DNA from: Nocardia sp. XZ_19_385
Lineage (GTDB): Bacteria; Actinomycetota; Actinomycetes; Mycobacteriales; Mycobacteriaceae
Length of the DNA stretch: 64,000 nt
NCBI RefSeq assembly: GCF_015355755.1
Contig: NZ_JACVEE010000004.1
Span: 620,001-684,000, forward strand
Direction: 5' to 3'
Below the pieces are notes generated by a model. It did not search any database. It had not been told where the DNA came from and was given only the letters and a program-made list of their open reading frames with translations. The translations under genes were made by a program, and so were the position numbers. Shown here one piece after another: positions 37,190-48,684 of this stretch. The stretch's first letter is position 1. Each line of letters starts with the position of its first letter.

Positions 37190-37995
37190 CGATTGGTCCA
37201 GTTCTGCCGGGGGCCGTTGATCAGTCGCTGCTTCAGTTCACGTACTTGGCGGCGGCTGACCGGAAGTTCCACTGCGGCAGCATTTCCCTCGGCGCGCAGG
37301 CACACCACTGTGCCGGTGCCGACGGTGCGCAGCCCTGTCACCAGTCGCAGCGCCACCAGATAGGACCGGTGGACACGCAGGAAACCCGCGTCCTCCCAGC
37401 GGGATTCGAGCGCCGACAGCGGAATCCGCACCAGGTGCGAGCCGTCACTGGTGTGCAGCCGGGCGTAATCGCCGTCGGCTTCCACCCAGCTGACGCTGGA
37501 CCGCGGTACCAGCGTGGTCACCCCGCCGAGCTCCACCGGGATGACCTCGTTCGGGTCGGTCCGCGGCAGTTCCGGGAGGGGTGTGCTCGACTCGGCCGTC
37601 ATACCGCGGGTCCCGGCGATCCGGCGCACCGCCTCCGCCAGCCGCGCCTCCCGCAACGGCTTGAGCAGATAGTCCGTCGCACCCAGGTCGAAGGCGGCCA
37701 CGGCGCGGTCGTCGTGCGCGGTCACGAAGACCACCGCGGGCGGGTTGGCGAACTCCGAGAGGATCCCGGCCAGCTCCATCCCGTCCAGTCCGGGCATATT
37801 GATATCGAGGAACACCGCGTCGACCGGATGGGCCCGCAGTTCCCGCAGCGCCGAGGTCGCGTCGGCCGCCTCGTGGATCTCGCCGACGCCGGGTTGCGCG
37901 CGCAGCAGGTAGACCAGCTCGTCCAGAGCGGGTTTCTCGTCATCCACGGCCAGCACGCGCAAGGTGCCCGCCGCACTCTCCGTGGTCGGTGTCAC
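37186..37995 (-). CDS. LytTR-family response regulator
   Basis: 269 aa from GTG 37995. Receiver domain with D18/D19 and phospho-acceptor D64 in AVFLDINMPGLDGMEL, then FVTAHDDRAV and K in YLLKPLREA. The C-terminal LytTR DNA-binding domain shows VSWVEADGDYARLHTSDG and FLRVHRSYLVAL. LytTR/LytS pairs such as E. coli YpdAB and BtsSR control carboxylate transporters; here two SSS symporters and acs lie downstream. The partner kinase is at 38390-39589, separated by an oppositely oriented small gene. Confidence 0.93.
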   Translation of the reverse strand: MTPTTESAAGTLRVLAVDDEKPALDELVYLLRAQPGVGEIHEAADATSALRELRAHPVDAVFLDINMPGLDGMELAGILSEFANPPAVVFVTAHDDRAVAAFDLGATDYLLKPLREARLAEAVRRIAGTRGMTAESSTPLPELPRTDPNEVIPVELGGVTTLVPRSSVSWVEADGDYARLHTSDGSHLVRIPLSALESRWEDAGFLRVHRSYLVALRLVTGLRTVGTGTVVCLRAEGNAAAVELPVSRRQVRELKQRLINGPRQNWTNR

Positions 37996-38020
37996 AATCG
38001 CTCTATCGTAAGCTGAGAGT

Positions 38021-38377
38021 GTGGGCCGTTTCGTATTCCTGCTGCTGATCCTCGCCGTGCTGGCACTGGTGGCGTGGTGGATCTCGCGCGAGTGGTCCGG
38101 AAACGTCGAACGTGTCGCCGGCGCCAAAGCCGCGGTCAATCGGGATCTGGATCGGATGAGCGGGGAACTGGCCCGGCTCGATCCCGACGACGGCGCCGCA
38201 CTCGCGGCCATGGCCGAGGCGGTCGATCGCCTGAACACCGCGCGCGAACAACTGGCCTCGTCGACAACCCTCGGTCAGGTCCGGGTCGCGAAGGAAACCG
38301 CGCGCGGGGGCATGTACTTCATCCGGAAGGCCCGCCAAGCCATGGGCCTCGACCCCGGCCCGCCGCTCCCGAAGTGA
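38021..38377 (+). CDS. Small single-helix membrane protein, unknown function
   Basis: 118 aa from GTG 38021. The N-terminal helix (about 3-22, FVFLLLILAVLALVAWWI) is followed by a charged, helical region (about 25-100) without recognised motif. It lies antisense-oriented between the genes for the LytTR regulator and its kinase. Only 25 bp separate its start from the regulator start, so the two promoters must overlap or lie within neighbouring genes. Codon use is normal for the region, which supports a real gene. Confidence 0.65.
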   Translation: MGRFVFLLLILAVLALVAWWISREWSGNVERVAGAKAAVNRDLDRMSGELARLDPDDGAALAAMAEAVDRLNTAREQLASSTTLGQVRVAKETARGGMYFIRKARQAMGLDPGPPLPK

Positions 38378-38389
38378 GACCAGGCCGAT

Positions 38390-39589
38390 TCAGGCGCTGA
38401 TACCCGCACGGAATTTCGGCACCCGCATGCTGACCTTGGTGCCGGCGCCGGGCGCGGTGTCGACCACCAGCCCGTAGTCGTTACCGAATGCCGCCCGCAG
38501 CCGGTCATCCACATTCGCCAGGCCGACATGTGCTGATTCCCCGGAACGCGCTGGCCCCGAACCGGTTTCGACGGCATCCAGCGCCCCGGACCGCAGCAGA
38601 TCCGGATCCATTCCGGCACCGTCGTCCTCCACACTGATCACACAGTCGGTGCCCGCGTCGGCGGCGACGATGCTGATGGTCCCGCGTCCACCCGACCCAC
38701 CCAGCCCGTGCCGCACCGCGTTCTCGACCAGCGGTTGCAGCGCCAGGAACGGCAGCACCACACCCAGCACCTCGGGCGCGATCTGCAACCGCACCTGCAG
38801 CGCGTCCCCGAACCGGGCGCGTTCCAGCTCCAGATACCGCTCGATATTGCGCAGTTCGTCGGCCAGCACCGTGAATTCGCCCGCCGTGCGGAAGGAGTAC
38901 CGGGTGAAGTCGGCGAATTCCAGGATCAGCTCGCGCGCCCGATCGGGGTCGGTGCGCACGAACGAGGCGATGGTATTCAGCGCGTTGTAGATGAAGTGCG
39001 GGCTGATCTGTGCGCGCAGCGCTCGTACTTCCGCCCGGTCCAGCCGCGCCCGCGACGCGTCCAGCTCCGCCAATTCCAGCTGCCCGCAGGCATATCGAGC
39101 TACCTCCGCGACCGCTCCGAGCCGCCCGGGACCGGGCTGGCCGGTCGTCACCACCCCCAAAGCCCCCGCCACGCCCGCATTCTCGATCAACAGCGGCTGC
39201 GCGATCAACGTCCGCCCGGTGTGCTCGGCCCGCCCCGGACCCGGCACCAGCACCGGCCGCTCGGTGGCGACGGCGCGTTTGGCCGCATCGGTGAAGTACT
39301 CGGCCAGCTCGGCGTGCGCCCCGTCCCAGGCCAGCAGCGTGCCATCCGCGTCGGCGACCCCCAGCGCCTCACCGCCGGTGAGTTCCCGCAGATGCGGCGC
39401 CGCCTCCTGCGCCGACCGATCGGTGAGCCCGCCGCGCAACGGCCGCGCCGCCAGCGAGGCGGTGTGCAACGCCGAATACACCGCACGCTCGGCGGGTGTC
39501 GTCACCACCCGCCGGGTGCGCGACCACACCAGCAGCGCCAGGGCCAGCAGCACGGCCGAAACCGTCACCGCCACAACCGCGGTCGTCAC
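38390..39589 (-). CDS. LytS-type sensor histidine kinase
   Basis: 399 aa. One N-terminal helix (about 4-22), a GAF-like sensor region (about 60-165), then the His_kinase domain with LRAQISPHFIYNALNTIASF, phospho-accepting H198. The ATPase domain has LQPLVENAVRHGLGG and SVEDDGAGM. The single helix instead of the multi-pass 5TM-LYT domain suggests a cytoplasmic ligand or a partner protein as input. Likely partner of the LytTR regulator at 37186-37995. GTG 39589 is the start. Confidence 0.92.
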   Translation of the reverse strand: MTTAVVAVTVSAVLLALALLVWSRTRRVVTTPAERAVYSALHTASLAARPLRGGLTDRSAQEAAPHLRELTGGEALGVADADGTLLAWDGAHAELAEYFTDAAKRAVATERPVLVPGPGRAEHTGRTLIAQPLLIENAGVAGALGVVTTGQPGPGRLGAVAEVARYACGQLELAELDASRARLDRAEVRALRAQISPHFIYNALNTIASFVRTDPDRARELILEFADFTRYSFRTAGEFTVLADELRNIERYLELERARFGDALQVRLQIAPEVLGVVLPFLALQPLVENAVRHGLGGSGGRGTISIVAADAGTDCVISVEDDGAGMDPDLLRSGALDAVETGSGPARSGESAHVGLANVDDRLRAAFGNDYGLVVDTAPGAGTKVSMRVPKFRAGISA

Positions 39590-39982
39590 CGCGGACCAGA
39601 GGAGCTCGGCGGGTGCTCACCTGGGCGGCGATACAACAGCGAATCCATGCGCTGATTATGGGCGCAGACCGAACCCGGGGTGTCACGGCGCGCTCGCCTC
39701 GCCCGGCCATCAGCTATTGCGACACGTGTGTCTTACGACACTGCCTGGCGGATTTTCGTCGAGTATGGGTGGTGCGCAGGTGATTTGCGGCACCTTGCCT
39801 GGAAGCTTGCCAAAGATCGTCCAGGCCCGGCGCTCTGGTCGTTTCAGACCCTCGGAAATTTGCATAGACTCCAACGGTCGCTACCGGCCGTTGGAGCCCC
39901 AACCGCCCGCCCTTGTTACCCACCGCCCGCCATTGTTCCCCAACCGCCAACCCCCGTTGAGACTAAGGAGGGAAGGACCGTC
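39590..39982. other. Divergent region and leader of dnaE1
   Basis: A 393-bp region between the LytS kinase and dnaE1; no gene seen. It contains a hairpin with 9-bp arms CTCCAACGG (39869-39877) and CCGTTGGAG (39888-39896). A 20-bp tandem duplication of ACCGCCCGCC(C/A)TTGTT(A/C)CCC follows at 39902-39941. Both are just upstream of the AAGGAGGGAAGG ribosome-binding site and are probably part of the dnaE1 transcript leader. Confidence 0.6.
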
Positions 39983-43534
<3,552 letters not shown>

Positions 43535-43555
43535 GAGCGGGTTGCAGTTCGCGCA

Positions 43556-44566
43556 CTACTCCAGGTGGGCGAGCTGCTTCTCGGCGGTCAGGCAGCCGAG
43601 TGCGACGGCCGCGTGGTACCAACCGCGGGCTTCAGCTCCGCGGCCTTGTCCGCACAGCAGATTCCCGAGACCGGTGATGGCCGCCGGGTAGCCGGCTTCG
43701 GCGGACTTGCGGCACCAGTCCTCGGCCGAGTCCACTTTGCCTTGGCCGAAGTGGAGTAGCGCCAGGTTGAACATCGCGATGGCGTCACCTGCGTCGATCG
43801 CCTTGCGGTACCACTCCTCGGCTGCGGCGACCGCCCCCTGGTCGCGGAGTTCATCCCCGCGAAAGCGCATCGGTCTCGGGTCACCGGCTTCGGAGTTTTC
43901 CAGGTACCAACTGGAAGTGCGGAGCGCGTTCTTTCCATGGTGCAGCATCATCAGCAGGTTCGGCGCGCTGCTGTCACCGAGTTCGGCGGCATTGCGGATC
44001 CACATATCGGCCTCGAAAATCGAGTCCCGCTCTTTGAGTAGCATCGCCAGGGAAATCATCGCAGCCGTGTTACCCGCATCGGTGGCACGGCGCAGGCACT
44101 CCTCGGCTTCGTCGGCCCGATCCCATTGCTTCAAAAGAGCGACAAGGGGATCGATCGCCTCGGGGTCACCGAGTTCCGCGGCCTTGGTGTACCACTCCTC
44201 GGCCTGGGTGAGCTCACCCAGCTCTTCGGAGACCGCGCCGAGGCGGATCATGACCGCGGTGTCGCCAGTGGTTTCGGCATGCTCGACAAGCGCACACCGC
44301 GCCAGCGCCAGCAGCTGCTTCGCGGCGATCAGCACCTGTTTGTCGAAGTCGATTTCGGACTGCCAGATTTCCTCGGGCCAGTCCCAATGAGCCATCCTCG
44401 GATCTGATTCCGCCGGCGGGAGTTCGGAGATGTCCACGTAGCGGGCGGTGAGCAGGTTCCGGAGCACCTCGAACTCCTCGGAGACGACCTCCCGCAGCGG
44501 CTCCATTCCACTCGCGACCGCGCCTGCCGTGAGTGCCGCGAACACGGTGTGCACATTTCGCCGCAT
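43556..44566 (-). CDS. Sel1/TPR-repeat protein
   Basis: 336 aa from ATG 44566 (GGGAGG 8 nt upstream). After an N-terminal segment of about 100 residues come repeated Sel1-like units such as QAEEWYTKAAELGDPEA, EAEECLRRATDAGNTAA, EADMWIRNAAELGDSSA and SAEDWCRKSAEAGYPAA. There is no signal peptide. Sel1 repeats are protein-interaction scaffolds; the partner is unknown. Convergent with dnaE1 with only 21 bp between stops. Confidence 0.85.
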   Translation of the reverse strand: MRRNVHTVFAALTAGAVASGMEPLREVVSEEFEVLRNLLTARYVDISELPPAESDPRMAHWDWPEEIWQSEIDFDKQVLIAAKQLLALARCALVEHAETTGDTAVMIRLGAVSEELGELTQAEEWYTKAAELGDPEAIDPLVALLKQWDRADEAEECLRRATDAGNTAAMISLAMLLKERDSIFEADMWIRNAAELGDSSAPNLLMMLHHGKNALRTSSWYLENSEAGDPRPMRFRGDELRDQGAVAAAEEWYRKAIDAGDAIAMFNLALLHFGQGKVDSAEDWCRKSAEAGYPAAITGLGNLLCGQGRGAEARGWYHAAVALGCLTAEKQLAHLE

Positions 44567-44680
44567 CGGCCGATCCTCCCGTGTTGTGCGCAACCCGAGG
44601 CCGAGAACCCAAGTTGCTCAACCACTTTCCGGCAGGCACCGTAACACGGCCCGGTTCGCGGCCGGGGCACTCGACGGCGT

Positions 44681-45334
44681 CTAATCCGGCGAGGTCGCGA
44701 CCCCGAGAGTCAGGGCGGCAACAGCTTTCGGCCCCTCGCCATAGAACTCCTCGACCTCGCGGATCTCGAGGCCCGCTGTCTCGACCAGTCCGCGGATGTT
44801 GCGGTTCAGGTGGCAGCCACCGGCGCAGGCCTTCTGAATCGGGTTCAGGCGGTGCTGCCATTTCTGCACGCTCGGGTGCGGCGCGAGGCCGTGCTCGACG
44901 AAATGGAAAGTGCCGCCGGGCACCAGGACTCGGCGCACTTCGCTCAGCGCGGTCATAACATCGGGGATGGTGCACAGCGTCCAGGTCGACAGCGCGGAAT
45001 CGAAGCTATTGTCGGCGAACGGCAGCGCCTGGCCGTCCAGCCCGGCCCGCTCGATCGGCACCGTCGCTTTGGCCAGCCGTTTTCCCGCGAGCTTCCAGCC
45101 GAGGTCGGCGGGTTCCACCGCGCTGATCGAGGTGACAGTGTCCGGATAGAAGGGCACGTTCAGGCCCGATCCGAACCCGATCTCCACCACGCGTCCGTGC
45201 AGCCCGGCGCAGGCCCGCTTGCGTTGCGGATCATTGATCCCCATCCCGCAGGCGACATCGACAAGCCGCGGCACGATCTGATCACCGTAGATTCCCACCC
45301 CACCACTGTGCCGCCCCGGCCGGTCCCACACCAT
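44681..45334 (-). CDS. Class I SAM-dependent methyltransferase
   Basis: 217 aa. SAM-binding motif I is VVEIGFGSGLNVPFYP, with post-I acid in ISAVEPADL and motif IV-like ALSTWTLCTIPD; RRVLVPGGTFHFVEHG follows. This is the small-molecule/phospholipid-type Methyltransf_11 group (UbiE-like); substrate unknown. ATG 45334 and GTG 45298 are both possible starts; homologues usually begin close to the GIYGDQIVPRLVDVACG segment, which favours 45298. It is divergent from treZ. Confidence 0.88.
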   Translation of the reverse strand: MVWDRPGRHSGGVGIYGDQIVPRLVDVACGMGINDPQRKRACAGLHGRVVEIGFGSGLNVPFYPDTVTSISAVEPADLGWKLAGKRLAKATVPIERAGLDGQALPFADNSFDSALSTWTLCTIPDVMTALSEVRRVLVPGGTFHFVEHGLAPHPSVQKWQHRLNPIQKACAGGCHLNRNIRGLVETAGLEIREVEEFYGEGPKAVAALTLGVATSPD

Positions 45335-45510
45335 AGGTGATCACCCGGAAATCTCGAGCCGCTACCAAGCCTGCGCTGCTACCCGGCCTGCGCTGCGCGC
45401 GTCTTCCCAGCTTGCGCCGCCTGCCCGGCCTGCGCCTGCCCGATCTGCCGGCAACGCGAGACTGCCAGGTCGCAGGGCGGCGGCGCAGCCCTACGTGCGA
45501 TGCTGGCGCG

Positions 45511-47241
45511 GTGACCGGGTTCGAGGTATGGGCTCCGCGGGCGGAGTCGGTGCGGCTGCAACTGGCAGGCGCCGTTCATCCGATGCTGCGATCCGCTGAC
45601 GGATGGTGGCGGGCGGCAGTGTCCGCTGAGCCCGGCGCTCGATACGGCTTCCTGCTCGACGACGACCCCACTGTGTTGCCGGATCCGCGCTCGGCTCGAC
45701 AGCCCGACGGGGTGCACGAGTGCTCGGCGGTGCACGCTCTCGATCCCGAGGCGTGGACCGACGCCGACTGGACCGGTCGTCCGCTGCCGGGTGCGGTCTT
45801 CTACGAGCTGCATATCGGAACGTTCACCCCGGACGGCACCTTCGATGCGGCCATCGAGCGTCTCGATCACCTGGTCGACCTCGGTGTCACCGTGGTCGAG
45901 CTCATGCCGGTCAACGCGTTCGACGGCATCCACAACTGGGGTTACGACGGCGTGCTCTGGTATGCGGTGCACGAACCCTACGGCGGTCCGGACGGCTTGC
46001 AGCGATTCGTGAATGCCTGTCACGCAAAGGGACTGGCGGTCGCGCTCGATGTCGTCCACAACCATCTCGGGCCGTCCGGCAATTACCTGCCCCGCTTCGG
46101 CCCGTATCTGACCGACGGCCGTAATACCTGGGGCCAGAGCCTGAACCTGGACGGCCCGGGCTCGGATACGGTGCGCCGCTTCATCATCGACAACGCGCTG
46201 CGCTGGTTCCGTGACTTCCACATCGACGCACTCCGTCTCGACGCGGTCCATGCCCTCGTCGACCGCACCGCCAGCCACCTGCTCGCCGAATTGGCCACCG
46301 AGACGGAAACTCTCGCAGCACACCTGCGGCGGCCGCTCACTTTGATCGCCGAAAGCGACCTCAACGATCCGCGTTTGGTCACTCCGCGTGCGGCGGGCGG
46401 TTACGGGCTGGCGGGCCAGTGGAACGACGACCTGCACCATGCCATCCACACCGCTGTCTCCGGCGAAAGGCAGGGCTACTACGCCGATTTCGGCTCCCTG
46501 GCGACGTTCGCGCAGACCTACACCCACGGGTTCTTCCACGCCGGAACGCATTCCAGCTTCCGCGGCCGCACCCATGGCCGCCCGATCGACCGAAACCTGA
46601 TTCCCGCCAGCGCCTTACTGGCCTACACCTGCACCCACGATCAGATCGGCAACCGCGCGCTCGGTGATCGCCCCAGCGCCTACCTCACCGACGGTCAGCT
46701 CGCCATCAAAGCGGCGCTGGTGTTGTTCTCCCCGTACACCCCGATGCTGTTCATGGGGGAGGAGTGGGGTGCGCGAACCCCGTTCCAGTTCTTCACTTCC
46801 CACACCGATCCGGTGCTCGGCGCGGCGACGGCGTCCGGTCGCAAAGCCGAGTTCGCCGAACACGGCTGGTCCACCGGCGACGTGCCGGATCCGCAGGACC
46901 CGCAGACCTTCCTGCGGTCGAAACTCGACTGGAAGGAGTCCGAGAACTCCCGGCTCTTGGCCTGCTACCGCGACCTGATCGCCCTGCGCCGCACCAGATC
47001 CGAGATCACCGACCCCTGGCTCGCGCAGGTCCGGGTCGATTACGACGAGGCCGCCCGCTGGTTGGTCGTGCACCGCGGCCCCCTGCGCCTGCTCTGCAAC
47101 CTCTCGGCCGACCCGGTCGAAATCCCGGTGACCGGAACCGAACTCCTGTCCTGGGCGCCGACGGAACAACGCTCCGGACACACTGTTCTCCCTGCTCACT
47201 CCTTCACCATCGGCGAAACCGACCAGCTGGCACGTGCGTAA
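45511..47241 (+). CDS. treZ: Malto-oligosyltrehalose trehalohydrolase
   Basis: 576 aa from GTG 45511, matching the usual length of about 580. N-terminal E-set domain (FEVWAPRAESVRLQL), then the GH13 barrel with DVVHNHLGPSGNY, DALRLDAVHAL (nucleophile Asp) and LIAESDLNDPRL (acid Glu), plus HDQIGNRALGDR. It releases trehalose from maltooligosyl-trehalose made by TreY. The partners treY and treX lie about 8.4 kb away on the opposite strand rather than adjacent. The open frame upstream to 45337 is not protein-like. Confidence 0.96.
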   Translation: MTGFEVWAPRAESVRLQLAGAVHPMLRSADGWWRAAVSAEPGARYGFLLDDDPTVLPDPRSARQPDGVHECSAVHALDPEAWTDADWTGRPLPGAVFYELHIGTFTPDGTFDAAIERLDHLVDLGVTVVELMPVNAFDGIHNWGYDGVLWYAVHEPYGGPDGLQRFVNACHAKGLAVALDVVHNHLGPSGNYLPRFGPYLTDGRNTWGQSLNLDGPGSDTVRRFIIDNALRWFRDFHIDALRLDAVHALVDRTASHLLAELATETETLAAHLRRPLTLIAESDLNDPRLVTPRAAGGYGLAGQWNDDLHHAIHTAVSGERQGYYADFGSLATFAQTYTHGFFHAGTHSSFRGRTHGRPIDRNLIPASALLAYTCTHDQIGNRALGDRPSAYLTDGQLAIKAALVLFSPYTPMLFMGEEWGARTPFQFFTSHTDPVLGAATASGRKAEFAEHGWSTGDVPDPQDPQTFLRSKLDWKESENSRLLACYRDLIALRRTRSEITDPWLAQVRVDYDEAARWLVVHRGPLRLLCNLSADPVEIPVTGTELLSWAPTEQRSGHTVLPAHSFTIGETDQLARA

Positions 47242-47315
47242 ATCGTTATCGCCCAAGGCAATAACTGTCCGAGACGGACATTGCCGGGTGTGATCTCCGC
47301 CATTACCGTGGAGTA

Positions 47316-48566
47316 ATGAGCAACGTGGCTTCGTCCGGGGACCTACTCGCACTTCCGGAGGGGGTGGGTGGTAGCGCGGCAGTCGAGTTCGGACCGCTGG
47401 TCAAGGCCTTCGCCCGCACCTTCGGGCAACGCCGCGGCGCGGGCGCGGGATTGGTGGTGCGCCGCCACGGCGAGACCCTGGTCGACATCGCCACCGGCTC
47501 GGCCGCCGGGAAGCCCTGGACCGAGGACACCGGCGCGATCATCTTCTCCGCGACCAAGGGCATCGCGGCGACGGTCATCCACCGCCTGGCCGACCGCGGG
47601 CTCATCGATTACCACGCCCCGGTCGCCGAATACTGGCCCGAATTCGCCGCCAACGGTAAGGGTTCCATCACCGTGGCGCAGGTGCTGACGCACAGCGCCG
47701 GCCTATCGGGGATCAGCAACCTAGCCACACAAGCCACCGAGGTTCTCGACCACCAGCTGATGGAGCAGCGGCTCGCGGCCGCGAAACCCGATCACCTCCT
47801 GGGCTTTCCGGCTTATCACGCGCTCACCCTGGGCTGGCTGCTGGCCGGTCTGGCCCGCGCGGTCACCGGGCAGAGCATGGCCACCCTGTTCCGCACCGAA
47901 GTCGCCGAACCGCTCGGCACCGACGGCATCCATCTCGGCCGCCCGCCCGCCGCCGCCCCGACGACCTACGCGCCGCTGGCCGGCAATCAGCTGAAAATGC
48001 TCGGCAGACCGCTCGGCGCACTCATCCTGGGTCGCTCCTACGGCTTCCCCGGCGCCGCGGGCGCCGCGGCACGCGCCCTGTTCATGCCCGGCATGGAAGG
48101 CATTCTGGAGGGCGAATTCCCGCCGATCCTGGCCACCGAACTCGCCGCGGGCAACGGCGTCTGCACCGCGTCCGGCCTGGCCACCCTCTACGGGTCACTG
48201 GTCGAGGGCCGCACTCCCGATGGGCAGCAATACCTTTCGCCACACACGGTCAAGGCGATCCGCCGGATCCGCAGCTACAAGGTCGACCGCACCCTGTTCT
48301 ACATCCCGATGATGTGGCACCTCGGCTACCACTCGCTGCCCACCGCGGGCGCTCGCGGCGGCTTCGGCCACATCGGTCTCGGCGGCTCGTTCGGCTGGGT
48401 GGAACCACGCCTGGGCCTGTCGGTCGGCTTCGTGCACAACCGGCTGACCCTGCCGCAGATGGGTTTGGACCAGATGTCGGCCATGTGGCTGCTGCCGTTG
48501 ACCATGAATTGCCTGCGCGCGAGCAAGCGTGTCGCCGTCGAGCCGCCACGCGAGGCCGCGGCGTAG
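47316..48566 (+). CDS. Serine hydrolase of the beta-lactamase/EstB family
   Basis: 416 aa, no signal peptide. The SxxK motif is in FSATKGIAATVIHRLAD (about residue 90), followed by LTHSAGLSG and, in the C-terminal half, GFGHIGLGGSFGW with the HxG-type motif. Family VIII esterases and class C-like proteins share this plan; a housekeeping esterase or carboxypeptidase-like role is more likely than antibiotic resistance. ATG 47316 with GGAG only 2 nt upstream. Confidence 0.88.
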   Translation: MSNVASSGDLLALPEGVGGSAAVEFGPLVKAFARTFGQRRGAGAGLVVRRHGETLVDIATGSAAGKPWTEDTGAIIFSATKGIAATVIHRLADRGLIDYHAPVAEYWPEFAANGKGSITVAQVLTHSAGLSGISNLATQATEVLDHQLMEQRLAAAKPDHLLGFPAYHALTLGWLLAGLARAVTGQSMATLFRTEVAEPLGTDGIHLGRPPAAAPTTYAPLAGNQLKMLGRPLGALILGRSYGFPGAAGAAARALFMPGMEGILEGEFPPILATELAAGNGVCTASGLATLYGSLVEGRTPDGQQYLSPHTVKAIRRIRSYKVDRTLFYIPMMWHLGYHSLPTAGARGGFGHIGLGGSFGWVEPRLGLSVGFVHNRLTLPQMGLDQMSAMWLLPLTMNCLRASKRVAVEPPREAAA

Positions 48567-48581
48567 AACCGACCCTTTCCG

Positions 48582-48636
48582 AGCGACCTGCAAGCAGTCG
48601 CTGCAGGCCCTTTCGAGCGACCTGCAAGCAGTCGCT
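48582..48636. repeat. Two-copy direct repeat with internal hairpins
   Basis: AGCGACCTGCAAGCAGTCGCT at 48582-48602 recurs at 48616-48636, with CCTTTC(C)G before each. Within each copy AGCGAC and GTCGCT are complementary arms around a 9-nt loop. The pair follows the stop of the serine hydrolase gene by 15 nt. Confidence 0.8.
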
Positions 48637-48642
48637 ACGACC

Positions 48643-48674
48643 CCGCCCGGTCCGAGTGGCAGCGGACCGGGCGG
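48643..48674. terminator. Bidirectional hairpin between serine hydrolase and ilvA
   Basis: CCGCCCGGTCCG (48643-48654) pairs perfectly with CGGACCGGGCGG (48663-48674) around 8 nt, between the convergent stops at 48566 and 48685. There is no U-tract. Confidence 0.6.
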
Positions 48675-48684
48675 AAGTCGGTAC

